Shown piece by piece: positions 1-5,219 of a DNA stretch of 6,495 nucleotides. Origin of the DNA: Clostridiales bacterium UBA3705 (GTDB lineage Bacteria; Bacillota_A; Clostridia; Oscillospirales; Oscillospiraceae). Made by a program: the position numbers and the translations under genes. The notes beneath the pieces were generated by a model. The model was not told the origin of the DNA, did not search any database, and saw only the letters and a list, made by a program, of their open reading frames with translations. The DNA lies in NCBI GenBank assembly GCA_002372735.1, contig DFIE01000028.1, forward strand, positions 1-6,495, written 5' to 3'. The first letter of the stretch is position 1. Each line of letters starts with the position of its first letter.

Positions 1-122
1 GCCGCGGCACCATGGAGGAGGCGGATACCCTCTTCGGCGTGACCATGCAGGAGCAGGGCGTGTCCAAGATTCTCTGCCTGGATCTGGACTCGTTGGAGAA
101 GGAATTGGGTATCATTGAATAA
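1..122 (+). CDS. smc: Chromosome segregation protein SMC, C-terminal end (5' partial)
   Basis: This is the last 39 codons of a gene that begins upstream of the window; codons start at base 3 and the TAA stop is at 120-122. The peptide contains GTMEEADTLFGVTMQE followed by GVSKILCLDLD. This closely matches the end of the SMC ATPase head, where bacterial SMC proteins carry a THR.GTME.AD..YGVTMQE.GVSK segment after the Walker B and D-loop. SMC is the core ATPase of the condensin-like complex (with ScpA and ScpB) that organises and segregates the chromosome. The final ~12 residues (about SLEKELGIIE) are a variable tail. The position directly before ftsY supports the call, because smc-ftsY is a common gene pair in Bacillota. 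Walker A, the coiled coils and the hinge lie outside the window. Confidence 0.93.
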   Translation, partial: RGTMEEADTLFGVTMQEQGVSKILCLDLDSLEKELGIIE

Positions 123-128
123 GCGAAT

Positions 129-132
129 GGAG
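129..132 (+). promoter_or_regulatory. Ribosome binding site of ftsY
   Basis: GGAG lies 10 bases before the ATG at 143, in the 20-base gap after the smc stop. It supports that ATG, which also gives the MGFFEKVKKSISKTLGG start typical of a short FtsY. I see no convincing promoter in the gap. Confidence 0.6.
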
Positions 133-142
133 ATCAATACAC

Positions 143-1027
143 ATGGGATTCTTTGAAAAGGTAAAAAAGAGCATCAGCAAAACCCTGGGGGGCATTTTCC
201 CCACCTTCCGGGGGGTGGATGAGGAGTTTTATGAAGAGCTGGAGGAGCGGATGATCCTGGCCGACGTGGGGGTAGACACCTCTCTCAAGGCGGTGGAGCG
301 GCTGCGCCAGGTGGTCAAGGAGCGGAGGCTCCGGGACGCCGACGAGGTGCACCAGGCGCTGCGGGAGATTCTGACTGACATGCTGAACGTGGGCGACACC
401 GCCCTGCATATGGGCACCAAGCCCTCCATGGTCCTGGTCATCGGCGTGAACGGCGTGGGCAAGACCACCACCATCGGCAAGCTGGCCAACCAGCTGAAGG
501 ACGAGGGCAACCGTGTGCTGCTGTGTGCGGCAGACACCTTCCGCGCCGCGGCAGCGGACCAGCTGGAGATCTGGGCGGGCCGCTCCGGTGTGGAGATCGT
601 CCGCCAGCACGAGGGCGCAGACCCTGCCTCCGTGGTGTATGACGGCATCTCCGCCGCCAAGGCCCGGGGGGCAGACGTGATTCTCTGCGACACCGCCGGC
701 CGGCTGCACAACAAGGCCAACCTGATGAACGAGCTGGGCAAGATCAGCCGGATCATCGACCGGGAGCTGCCGGAGGCGGACAAAGAGGTCCTGCTGGTGC
801 TGGACGGCACCACCGGCCAGAACGGCCTGCTCCAGGCCAAACAGTTTCAGCAAATCGCCGGGGTTACCGGCATTGTGCTCACCAAGCTGGACGGTACCGC
901 CAAGGGCGGCATCGTCATCGCCGTGGCCGATGCCCTGCAGATCCCTGTGAAATACATTGGCGTGGGCGAGGGGATCGACGATCTGATGCCCTTCCAGGCC
1001 AAGGAATTTGTGGATGCACTGATATGA
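143..1027 (+). CDS. ftsY: Signal recognition particle receptor FtsY
   Basis: FtsY is the SRP receptor GTPase. It docks ribosome-nascent-chain-SRP complexes at the inner face of the membrane and passes them to SecYEG, with reciprocal GTP hydrolysis with Ffh. At 294 aa it is a short FtsY without the long acidic A domain of the E. coli protein. It starts with a basic amphipathic helix (MGFFEKVKKSISKTLGGIF), the usual membrane-targeting element of short FtsY proteins. A helical N domain (about 25-90) follows. The G domain shows the P-loop GVNGVGKTTT (101-110), the SRP-GTPase insertion-box start DTFRAAAADQL (131-141), DTAGR (183-187), TKLDGTAKGG (247-256) and the closing GVGEGIDDLMPF (273-284). 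All GTPase motifs look intact. Its stop overlaps the rph start by 4 bases (ATGA at 1024-1027), so the two are probably translationally coupled. Ffh has a C-terminal M domain, which is absent here, so this is FtsY and not Ffh. Confidence 0.98.
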   Translation: MGFFEKVKKSISKTLGGIFPTFRGVDEEFYEELEERMILADVGVDTSLKAVERLRQVVKERRLRDADEVHQALREILTDMLNVGDTALHMGTKPSMVLVIGVNGVGKTTTIGKLANQLKDEGNRVLLCAADTFRAAAADQLEIWAGRSGVEIVRQHEGADPASVVYDGISAAKARGADVILCDTAGRLHNKANLMNELGKISRIIDRELPEADKEVLLVLDGTTGQNGLLQAKQFQQIAGVTGIVLTKLDGTAKGGIVIAVADALQIPVKYIGVGEGIDDLMPFQAKEFVDALI

Positions 1028-1740
1028 GAACAGACGGAAGAGAAAACGATCAGCTCCGGCCGGTAAAGATTACCACCGGCTTTACCAAGTTTGCCGAGGG
1101 CTCCTGCCTGATTGAGGCAGGCAATACTGTGGTGCTTTGCAACGCCTCTGTAGAGGACAAGGTCCCGCCCCACGTCAAGGCAGGGGGCTGGGTCACCGCG
1201 GAATATTCCATGCTGCCTCGGGCCAACCGGGAGCGCACCAAGCGGGACATTTCCAAGCTCAAGCTCTCCCCCCGCAGCGCGGAGATTCAGCGCCTGATCG
1301 GCAGATCCCTGCGCAGCGCCGTGGATCTCAAGGCCCTGGGGGAGTACACCATCACCATTGACTGCGACGTGCTCCAGGCTGACGGGGGCACCCGTACCGC
1401 CTCGGTGACAGGGGGCTTTGTGGCTATGGTTTTGGCCATGCAGAAGATGATTGCCCAGGGCAAGCTGGACCGGCTGCCCATCCGCACCTACGTTTCCGGC
1501 ATTTCCGCCGGCATCGTGGGCAAGGAGGCCATGCTGGACCTGTGTTATGAAGAGGACAGCCGGGCCATTGTAGACATGAACTGCGTCATGACCGCCAACG
1601 GCAACCTGATTGAGCTGCAGGCCACCGGCGAGGGCCGGCCCTACACCATGGACGAGCAGCTGCGGCTGCTGGAGCTGTGCCAAAAGGGCAACCAGACCCT
1701 TACGGCCATCCAAAAGAAAGTGATCGGTGAGCTGGTATGA
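1024..1740 (+). CDS. rph: Ribonuclease PH
   Basis: RNase PH is a phosphorolytic 3'-to-5' exoribonuclease. It uses phosphate to trim nucleotides beyond the CCA end of tRNA precursors, releasing nucleoside diphosphates; the family works as a ring-shaped hexamer. The 238-aa protein begins with the family's MR.DGR signature (MRTDGRENDQLRPV) and carries CNASVEDKVPP (39-49), EYSMLPRA (60-67), EIQRLIGRSLR (87-97), the phosphate-binding GGTRTA (121-126) and YEEDSRAIVDMN (175-186) with the conserved acidic pair D178 and D184. Compared with the B. subtilis protein as I recall it, the loop before WVTAEYS is two residues shorter and the C-terminus stops a few residues early. The ATG overlaps the ftsY stop. 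The nearest purine-rich site (AAGGA, 1001-1005) is 18 bases away, too far to be ideal, so initiation probably depends on ribosomes finishing ftsY. The next gene also overlaps by 4 bases. Confidence 0.98.
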   Translation: MRTDGRENDQLRPVKITTGFTKFAEGSCLIEAGNTVVLCNASVEDKVPPHVKAGGWVTAEYSMLPRANRERTKRDISKLKLSPRSAEIQRLIGRSLRSAVDLKALGEYTITIDCDVLQADGGTRTASVTGGFVAMVLAMQKMIAQGKLDRLPIRTYVSGISAGIVGKEAMLDLCYEEDSRAIVDMNCVMTANGNLIELQATGEGRPYTMDEQLRLLELCQKGNQTLTAIQKKVIGELV

Positions 1741-2333
1741 AGGTAGTTCTGGCAAGTCAAAATGCCCACAAGCTGGCGGAAATCCAGGCCATTGTGGCAA
1801 AGTACAATCTTGAGCTGGTGCTGCAGTCTGCGCTGGGCCTGCACCTGGACGTAGAGGAGACCGGCACCACCTTTGAAGAAAATTCCATGCTGAAGGCCAG
1901 GGCCGTGATGGAGGCCACCGGCCTGCCCGCCCTGGCGGACGATTCCGGCCTGAGCGTGGACGTGCTGGGCGGGGCGCCCGGCATCTATTCCGCCCGCTAC
2001 GGCGCGCCGGCGTGCGTGACCGACAGCGACCGGCTGCACTTCCTGCTGCAGAATATGCGGGGGGTCCGGCCGGAGGAGCGCACAGCCCGGTTTGTGTGTG
2101 TCATCACCCTGCTGTACCCCGACGGCCGCAGCCTGGTGGCCCGGGGCACCTGCGAGGGGCTCATCGCCACCGAACCCCACGGCCATGACGGCTTCGGCTA
2201 CGACCCGGTGTTTTACATTCCCCGGGAGGGCAGAACCTTTGCCGAGATGGGGGCCGAGCGGAAAAACGCCATTTCCCACAGGGCCAACGCCCTGCGGATT
2301 CTGAGTCAAAAACTGGAGGAGAATGCGCAATGA
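1737..2333 (+). CDS. rdgB: Non-canonical purine NTP pyrophosphatase (XTP/dITP diphosphatase)
   Basis: This Ham1/RdgB family enzyme hydrolyses XTP, ITP and dITP to the monophosphate and pyrophosphate, which keeps deaminated purines out of DNA and RNA. It is a cytoplasmic dimer that needs Mg2+. At 198 aa it is the usual family length. Visible motifs are the N-terminal SQNAHKLAEI (7-16; family pattern T/S.N..K..E), FEENSMLKA (46-54), ADDSGLSVD (67-75) with the expected catalytic Asp69, GAPGIYSARY (79-88), HGHDGFGYDP (148-157), and ERKNAISHRA (174-183), which recognises the base. The start ATG overlaps the rph stop (ATGA at 1737-1740), with a modest GGTGAG site (1726-1731) 5 bases upstream. rph and rdgB are often adjacent, and from memory they are fused in some bacteria; here they remain separate proteins. 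Confidence 0.98.
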   Translation: MKVVLASQNAHKLAEIQAIVAKYNLELVLQSALGLHLDVEETGTTFEENSMLKARAVMEATGLPALADDSGLSVDVLGGAPGIYSARYGAPACVTDSDRLHFLLQNMRGVRPEERTARFVCVITLLYPDGRSLVARGTCEGLIATEPHGHDGFGYDPVFYIPREGRTFAEMGAERKNAISHRANALRILSQKLEENAQ

Positions 2334-2770
2334 TAACCAGTAAGCAGAGGGCGGAGCTCCGCAGCAAGGCCAACGAGCTGGAAACCACCCTGATCATCGG
2401 CAAGGAGGGCATCACCCCCGCCATCTGCGAGGAGGCGGACCGGCAGCTGGAGGCCAGAGAGCTGATCAAAGGCAAGGTGCTGGAAACCTCTTTTATGACC
2501 GCCCGGGAGGCCTGTGACGCCCTGTGCGAGCAGCTGGGCGCCGAGGGCATCCAGAACGTGGGCTACAAATTTGTCATCTACCGCCGCTCCGAAAAGCTGG
2601 CCCGGCAGACCGGCACCGCCAAGGCCAAGGTGAAGGTCAACCCGGTGCGGGCGGGGGCCAAGCGCCGCCGCGCCGTGGCCCATGCCGAGCGGGAGCGCCG
2701 CAACGAATATTTCCGCCAGGCAGCCATTGCCTACGCCAAACAGCGCCGCAGCGAGGGCGGCGAGGACTGA
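2330..2770 (+). CDS. yhbY: YhbY-family RNA-binding protein (CRM domain) with basic C-terminal extension
   Basis: YhbY (YqeI in B. subtilis) is a small CRM-domain protein linked to large ribosomal subunit assembly. Residues 1 to about 95 form the domain: LRSKANELETTLIIGKEG holds the conserved GxxG-type RNA-binding loop (GKEG, 24-27), ELIKGKVLE (44-52) is the typical second strand, and the domain closes with VGYKFVIYRRS (77-87). YhbY proteins are usually 95-100 aa; this one is 146 aa. The extra ~50 residues (97-146) are rich in Lys and Arg, including KRRRAVAHAERERRNEYFRQ. They look helical and could add an RNA or ribosome contact; that role is inference. The start is firm: GGAGGAG (2315-2321) sits 8 bases upstream, and the ATG overlaps the rdgB stop by 4 bases. 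The gene stops in TGATG, sharing one base with the nadD start. Confidence 0.93.
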   Translation: MITSKQRAELRSKANELETTLIIGKEGITPAICEEADRQLEARELIKGKVLETSFMTAREACDALCEQLGAEGIQNVGYKFVIYRRSEKLARQTGTAKAKVKVNPVRAGAKRRRAVAHAERERRNEYFRQAAIAYAKQRRSEGGED

Positions 2771-3966
2771 TGGCGCGGCTGGGCATCTACGGCGGCAGCT
2801 TCAACCCGCCCCACACCGGCCATGTGCTGGCGGCGGAGCAAATGTGCCGCCTGTTGGGGCTGGATCAGCTGCTGGTGATTCCCGCCGGACAGCCGCCCCA
2901 CAAGCAGCTGGACCCCGGCAGCCCCACTGCCGACCAGCGGCTGGAGCTGACCAAGCTGGCCTTTGCAGGGGTCCCCGGGGCCCAGGTACTGGATTTGGAG
3001 CTGCGGCGTGAGGGCAAAAGCTACACCGTGGACACCCTGACCGAGCTCCATGCCCGCTATCCCGGTGACGAGCTGGTGCTGATCATGGGAACAGATATGC
3101 TGCTCAGCTTCACCGGCTGGCGCAGTCCCGAGGCCATTGCTGCCCTGGCCACCCTGGCGGTGGTGCACCGCAGCGACGATCCCACCCTCTGGCAGCAGGT
3201 TCGCAACCAGGCCCTGCACCTGGAGCTGGAGCTGGACGCCAAGGTGGAGCTGGTGGAGAACGACAGCATTGAGATCTCCTCCACCACAGTGCGCAGGCTC
3301 CTGGCCATGAAAACCCCGGCCTACCTGCCCCCGGCGGTGGAGGAACGGATCCGGGTGCTGGGCCTGTACCGGTGGGACGAGGATTTTACCGGCCTGCCCT
3401 TTGACCGGCTGCGAGAGGTCTCCCTGTCGCTTCACGACGAAAAGCGCCGGCCCCACGTGGTGGGCACCAGCGACACTGCCATGGCCCTGGCCGAGCGCTG
3501 GGGCGAGGACCCGGCCCTAGCCCGCCGTGCCGGCATCCTGCACGACATTACCAAGGCCCTGGGGCCAACTGAACAGTTGCGCTTGTGCAAAAAATATGAT
3601 ATAGTACCCTCACAGGCGGAGCAGGAGAGCTTGAAGCTCCTGCACGCGAAAACCGGTGCCGCCGTGGCCCGCCATGTCTTTGGCGAGGACGAGGCCCTGG
3701 CCAGCGCCATCCGCTGGCACACCACCGGCCGGGCGAATATGACCCTGCTGGAAAAGATCATCTATATTGCCGACTATATGGAGCCAAACCGCCGCTTCTC
3801 CGGGGTGGAGGTCCTGCGGGACCTGGTTTGGCGAGATTTGGACGCCGCGGTCCGGGAGGGCCTGCGGATGTCGCTGGAGCAGCTGGAGCGCCAGGGGAGA
3901 ACCGTAGACCCCAACTCCGCCGCTGCCTGGCAATACTTTTGTAACGAGAGGAGCCATCGACCATGA
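2770..3966 (+). CDS. nadD: Fused nicotinate-nucleotide adenylyltransferase (NadD) and YqeK HD-domain phosphohydrolase
   Basis: This 398-aa protein joins two enzymes that B. subtilis encodes as neighbouring genes. Residues 1 to about 200 are NadD, which converts nicotinate mononucleotide and ATP to deamido-NAD. They show GGSFNPPHTGH (8-18, nucleotidyltransferase HxGH motif), IPAGQPPHK (37-45), YTVDTL (85-90), MGTDML (106-111) and ISSTTVRRLL (169-178). After a short linker, about 213-398 match YqeK, an HD-domain protein shown in Bacillota to split Ap4A symmetrically into two ADP. Its metal ligands are visible: H229 in RPHVVGT, H258-D259 in GILHDITK, H292 in LLHAKTGA, H317 in RWHTTGR and D335 in YIADYMEPNRRF. 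Both halves look intact. The ATG at 2770 shares its A with the yhbY stop, and GAGG elements lie just upstream. The frame stays open back to 2524, but the protein before 2770 has no NadD similarity and the family start is MARLGIYGG. I see no stop or frameshift at the join. Confidence 0.95.
   Translation: MARLGIYGGSFNPPHTGHVLAAEQMCRLLGLDQLLVIPAGQPPHKQLDPGSPTADQRLELTKLAFAGVPGAQVLDLELRREGKSYTVDTLTELHARYPGDELVLIMGTDMLLSFTGWRSPEAIAALATLAVVHRSDDPTLWQQVRNQALHLELELDAKVELVENDSIEISSTTVRRLLAMKTPAYLPPAVEERIRVLGLYRWDEDFTGLPFDRLREVSLSLHDEKRRPHVVGTSDTAMALAERWGEDPALARRAGILHDITKALGPTEQLRLCKKYDIVPSQAEQESLKLLHAKTGAAVARHVFGEDEALASAIRWHTTGRANMTLLEKIIYIADYMEPNRRFSGVEVLRDLVWRDLDAAVREGLRMSLEQLERQGRTVDPNSAAAWQYFCNERSHRP
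3577..3605 (+). promoter_or_regulatory. Possible intragenic extended -10 promoter inside the YqeK part
   Basis: An AT-rich patch interrupts the GC-rich coding sequence. It reads TTGCGC (3577-3582, a weak -35), a 17-base spacer, then TATAGT (3600-3605, one base from the TATAAT consensus). The -10 is preceded by TGA (3597-3599), giving the extended -10 form TGnTATAGT. It points toward the unknown membrane protein, rsfS and leuS, and could give them extra transcription. It is a pattern match only; the -35 is poor and the bases also encode KKYDIV. Confidence 0.3.
3946..3953 (+). promoter_or_regulatory. Ribosome binding site of the proline-rich membrane protein gene
   Basis: GAGAGGAG lies 9 bases before the ATG at 3963, inside the last codons of nadD-yqeK. 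It is among the best ribosome binding sites in the window. It supports 3963 as the start and the reality of this unrecognised gene. Confidence 0.65.
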
Positions 3967-4829
3967 AACGCTTTGGAAAACATTTCGCCCAGGATTGGGA
4001 GGATCTGCCCCAGGAGCTGGTCCAAAACCACAGCCCCGAGGAATTTGAAGTGCCCGGCGAGAAAGCCGGCTCCCCCCTTGTGCTGAAGGTAGAGGGAGAG
4101 GAGCCTGCCAAAACCCCCGCCGGTCTGACGGACGACGAGTTCATCCGCCAGCTCCACGCCCTGGTGGACGAGCGGCAGTCCTCCGACCCTGCAGATGCCC
4201 CCGAAGAAGTCCCCGCCCCCCAGGCGGAGATCGAAACCGCCCCCCTGACCGCCCCCGCGCCCGAGATTGCGCCGGAGCCCGCACCTGAGATCGAGCCCGA
4301 GCCCGCACCTGAGATCGGGCCCGAGCCCGAGATCACGCCTGAGCCCAAGCCGGAGCCTGCGCCCGAGCCCGAGCCCACCCGGACCCTGCCGCCCCTGCAC
4401 CGGGCCTTTGCCAACGCCCCCGAGCGGGTGCCGGATGCCAGACAGGCCCAGAGCGCTGCCTTTGCCGTGCCGGCCACGAAGGATCTGGACAAGCCCGCCC
4501 CCGCGCCGGAGCCCGCCCCCGCGCCTGCTGCCCAGCGCCGCCTGGACGACGACGAGCTGCTGGCGGAGCTCTATGCCCTGATGGGGGAGACCCCCAAGGC
4601 CCAGAGCCACGTCCAGGTGCCGGATCGGGAGGAGATCCCGGAAATTGCCCCCCAGCGCCGGACTGAGGACCCCCGCGTCCCCACAGAGGAAGAGGAGGAC
4701 GAGGACGAATACGCCGACAGCAAGGTGCCCGGCTGGGTCAAGGGCGTGTGCCTGCTGCTGTTCTCCGCGGCCATCTGCGGCATGACGATGTACGCCGTGG
4801 CCACGGATGTGCTGGGCAAGCTGTTTTAA
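3963..4829 (+). CDS. Proline/glutamate-rich protein with a single C-terminal membrane segment, unknown function
   Basis: I do not recognise this 288-aa protein. Residues 1-75 are acidic with no signal peptide. About 78-192 are low-complexity Pro/Glu/Ala, with PEP and APEI repeats, and are probably extended and disordered. A polar acidic stretch follows, ending in TEEEEDEDEY (241-250). The only hydrophobic segment is about 259-284 (VKGVCLLLFSAAICGMTMYAVATDVL), four residues before the end. This is the layout of a tail-anchored protein with its bulk in the cytoplasm, although the charge balance does not settle the topology. A short helix-like motif occurs twice, flanking the linker: LTDDEFIRQLHALVDE (55-70) and LDDDELLAELYALMGE (194-209), with 8 of 16 positions identical. 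It is probably a binding element. The gene overlaps the nadD-yqeK stop by 4 bases (ATGA) and has a strong ribosome binding site, so it is probably expressed. A scaffold or tether role is inference; I name no function. Confidence 0.85.
   Translation: MKRFGKHFAQDWEDLPQELVQNHSPEEFEVPGEKAGSPLVLKVEGEEPAKTPAGLTDDEFIRQLHALVDERQSSDPADAPEEVPAPQAEIETAPLTAPAPEIAPEPAPEIEPEPAPEIGPEPEITPEPKPEPAPEPEPTRTLPPLHRAFANAPERVPDARQAQSAAFAVPATKDLDKPAPAPEPAPAPAAQRRLDDDELLAELYALMGETPKAQSHVQVPDREEIPEIAPQRRTEDPRVPTEEEEDEDEYADSKVPGWVKGVCLLLFSAAICGMTMYAVATDVLGKLF
4275..4322 (+). repeat. Two tandem copies of a 24-base unit in the Pro/Glu linker
   Basis: Bases 4275-4298 and 4299-4322 are adjacent 24-base copies that differ at one position (A at 4294, G at 4318). 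Each begins gagcccgcacctgagatcg and encodes EPAPEI plus two residues (EP, then GP). The preceding 24 bases (4251-4274) are a worn third copy, matching at about 17 of 24 positions. The repeat stays in frame, so copy-number change would lengthen or shorten the linker by 8 residues without breaking the gene. Confidence 0.85.
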
Positions 4830-4845
4830 CCCACAACCAGAGAAA

Positions 4846-4849
4846 GAGG
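4846..4849 (+). promoter_or_regulatory. Ribosome binding site that decides the rsfS start
   Basis: GAGG (within AAAGAGGG, 4843-4850) lies only 1 base before the ATG at 4851 but 7 bases before the in-frame ATG at 4857. The second spacing is normal for this kind of site, so the second ATG is the more likely start. Confidence 0.55.
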
Positions 4850-4856
4850 GATGAAT

Positions 4857-5201
4857 ATGACAACAAGAGAGATCGCAATGACCGCCGCCAAGGCCCTGAC
4901 CGAAAAGAAGGGCATCAACGTCAAGCTGCTGGAGGTCACCGAGGTGACCACTCTGGCGGAATACTTCCTCATCTGCACCGGCACCTCCAACACCCACGTC
5001 AACACCCTGTGTGACGCGGTGGAGGAGGCGGTGGAGGCCACCGGCGAGCATCTGCTCCACCGGGAGGGCCACCGCAGCGGCACCTGGGTTCTGCTGGACT
5101 TCGGCAGCCTGGTGTGCCATGTGTTCACCGACGAAACCCGGGACTTCTACGACCTGGAGCGGCTTTGGAATGACGCAACCCCCGTTGCAATTGAGGAATA
5201 A
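4857..5201 (+). CDS. rsfS: Ribosomal silencing factor RsfS
   Basis: RsfS (also called RsfA, YbeB or YqeL; Iojap/DUF143 family) binds ribosomal protein uL14 on the large subunit and blocks joining of the subunits, lowering translation in starvation or stationary phase. From this start it is 114 aa, the normal family length. Family signatures are visible: the N-terminal helix TTREIAMTAAKALTEKKG, LLEVTEVTTLAEYFLICTGTSNTHV (core strand and helix, around residues 24-48), then HREGHRSGTWVLLDFGSLVCHVF and DETRDFYDLERLW near the end. A second ATG at 4851 would add only Met-Asn. I prefer 4857 because its ribosome binding site spacing is better and because MTTRE lines up with the B. subtilis MNERD start as I recall it. 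The gene sits 27 bases after the unknown membrane protein gene and 18 bases before leuS, with no hairpin on either side, so it is probably part of the same transcript. The placement after nadD-yqeK matches the conserved Bacillota order. Confidence 0.95.
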   Translation: MTTREIAMTAAKALTEKKGINVKLLEVTEVTTLAEYFLICTGTSNTHVNTLCDAVEEAVEATGEHLLHREGHRSGTWVLLDFGSLVCHVFTDETRDFYDLERLWNDATPVAIEE

Positions 5202-5219
5202 GAAAGAGGCATAGCAACA

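Noticed and set aside
93..115. Promoter before ftsY (TTGGAG at 93-98 with TATCAT at 110-115)
   Set aside because: The spacing is 11 bases, too short for a sigma-A type promoter, and the bases encode the SMC tail.
1803..1808. TACAAT as a -10 element inside rdgB
   Set aside because: There is no acceptable -35 at 16-18 bases upstream and no TG extension, so a single hexamer match is not enough.
2524..2769. Upstream extension of the nadD-yqeK frame by 82 codons, overlapping yhbY
   Set aside because: The extra peptide is Gly/Arg/Pro-rich out-of-frame translation of yhbY and has no NadD similarity. NadD proteins start at the MARLGIYGGSFNPPH strand, which begins at 2770.
3963..4829. TonB-like protein, because of the Pro-Glu and Pro-Lys repeats
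   Set aside because: TonB has its membrane segment at the N-terminus and a folded C-terminal domain. Here the membrane segment is at the C-terminus and nothing folded follows it. The host also looks like a Gram-positive lineage without TonB receptors.
3963..4829. LytR-CpsA-Psr family protein expected near this position
   Set aside because: There is no N-terminal membrane segment and no LCP catalytic domain or its arginine/aspartate motifs. The single hydrophobic segment is C-terminal.
4830..4856. Terminator or promoter in the gap between the membrane protein gene and rsfS
   Set aside because: The 27 bases contain no inverted repeat, no T-run and no -35/-10 pair. They hold only the purine-rich ribosome binding site.
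5185..5219. Promoter or T-box leader for leuS (TTGCAA at 5185-5190)
   Set aside because: No -10-like hexamer sits 16-18 bases downstream, and the 18-base gap is far too short for a T-box. leuS is more simply read from the operon.
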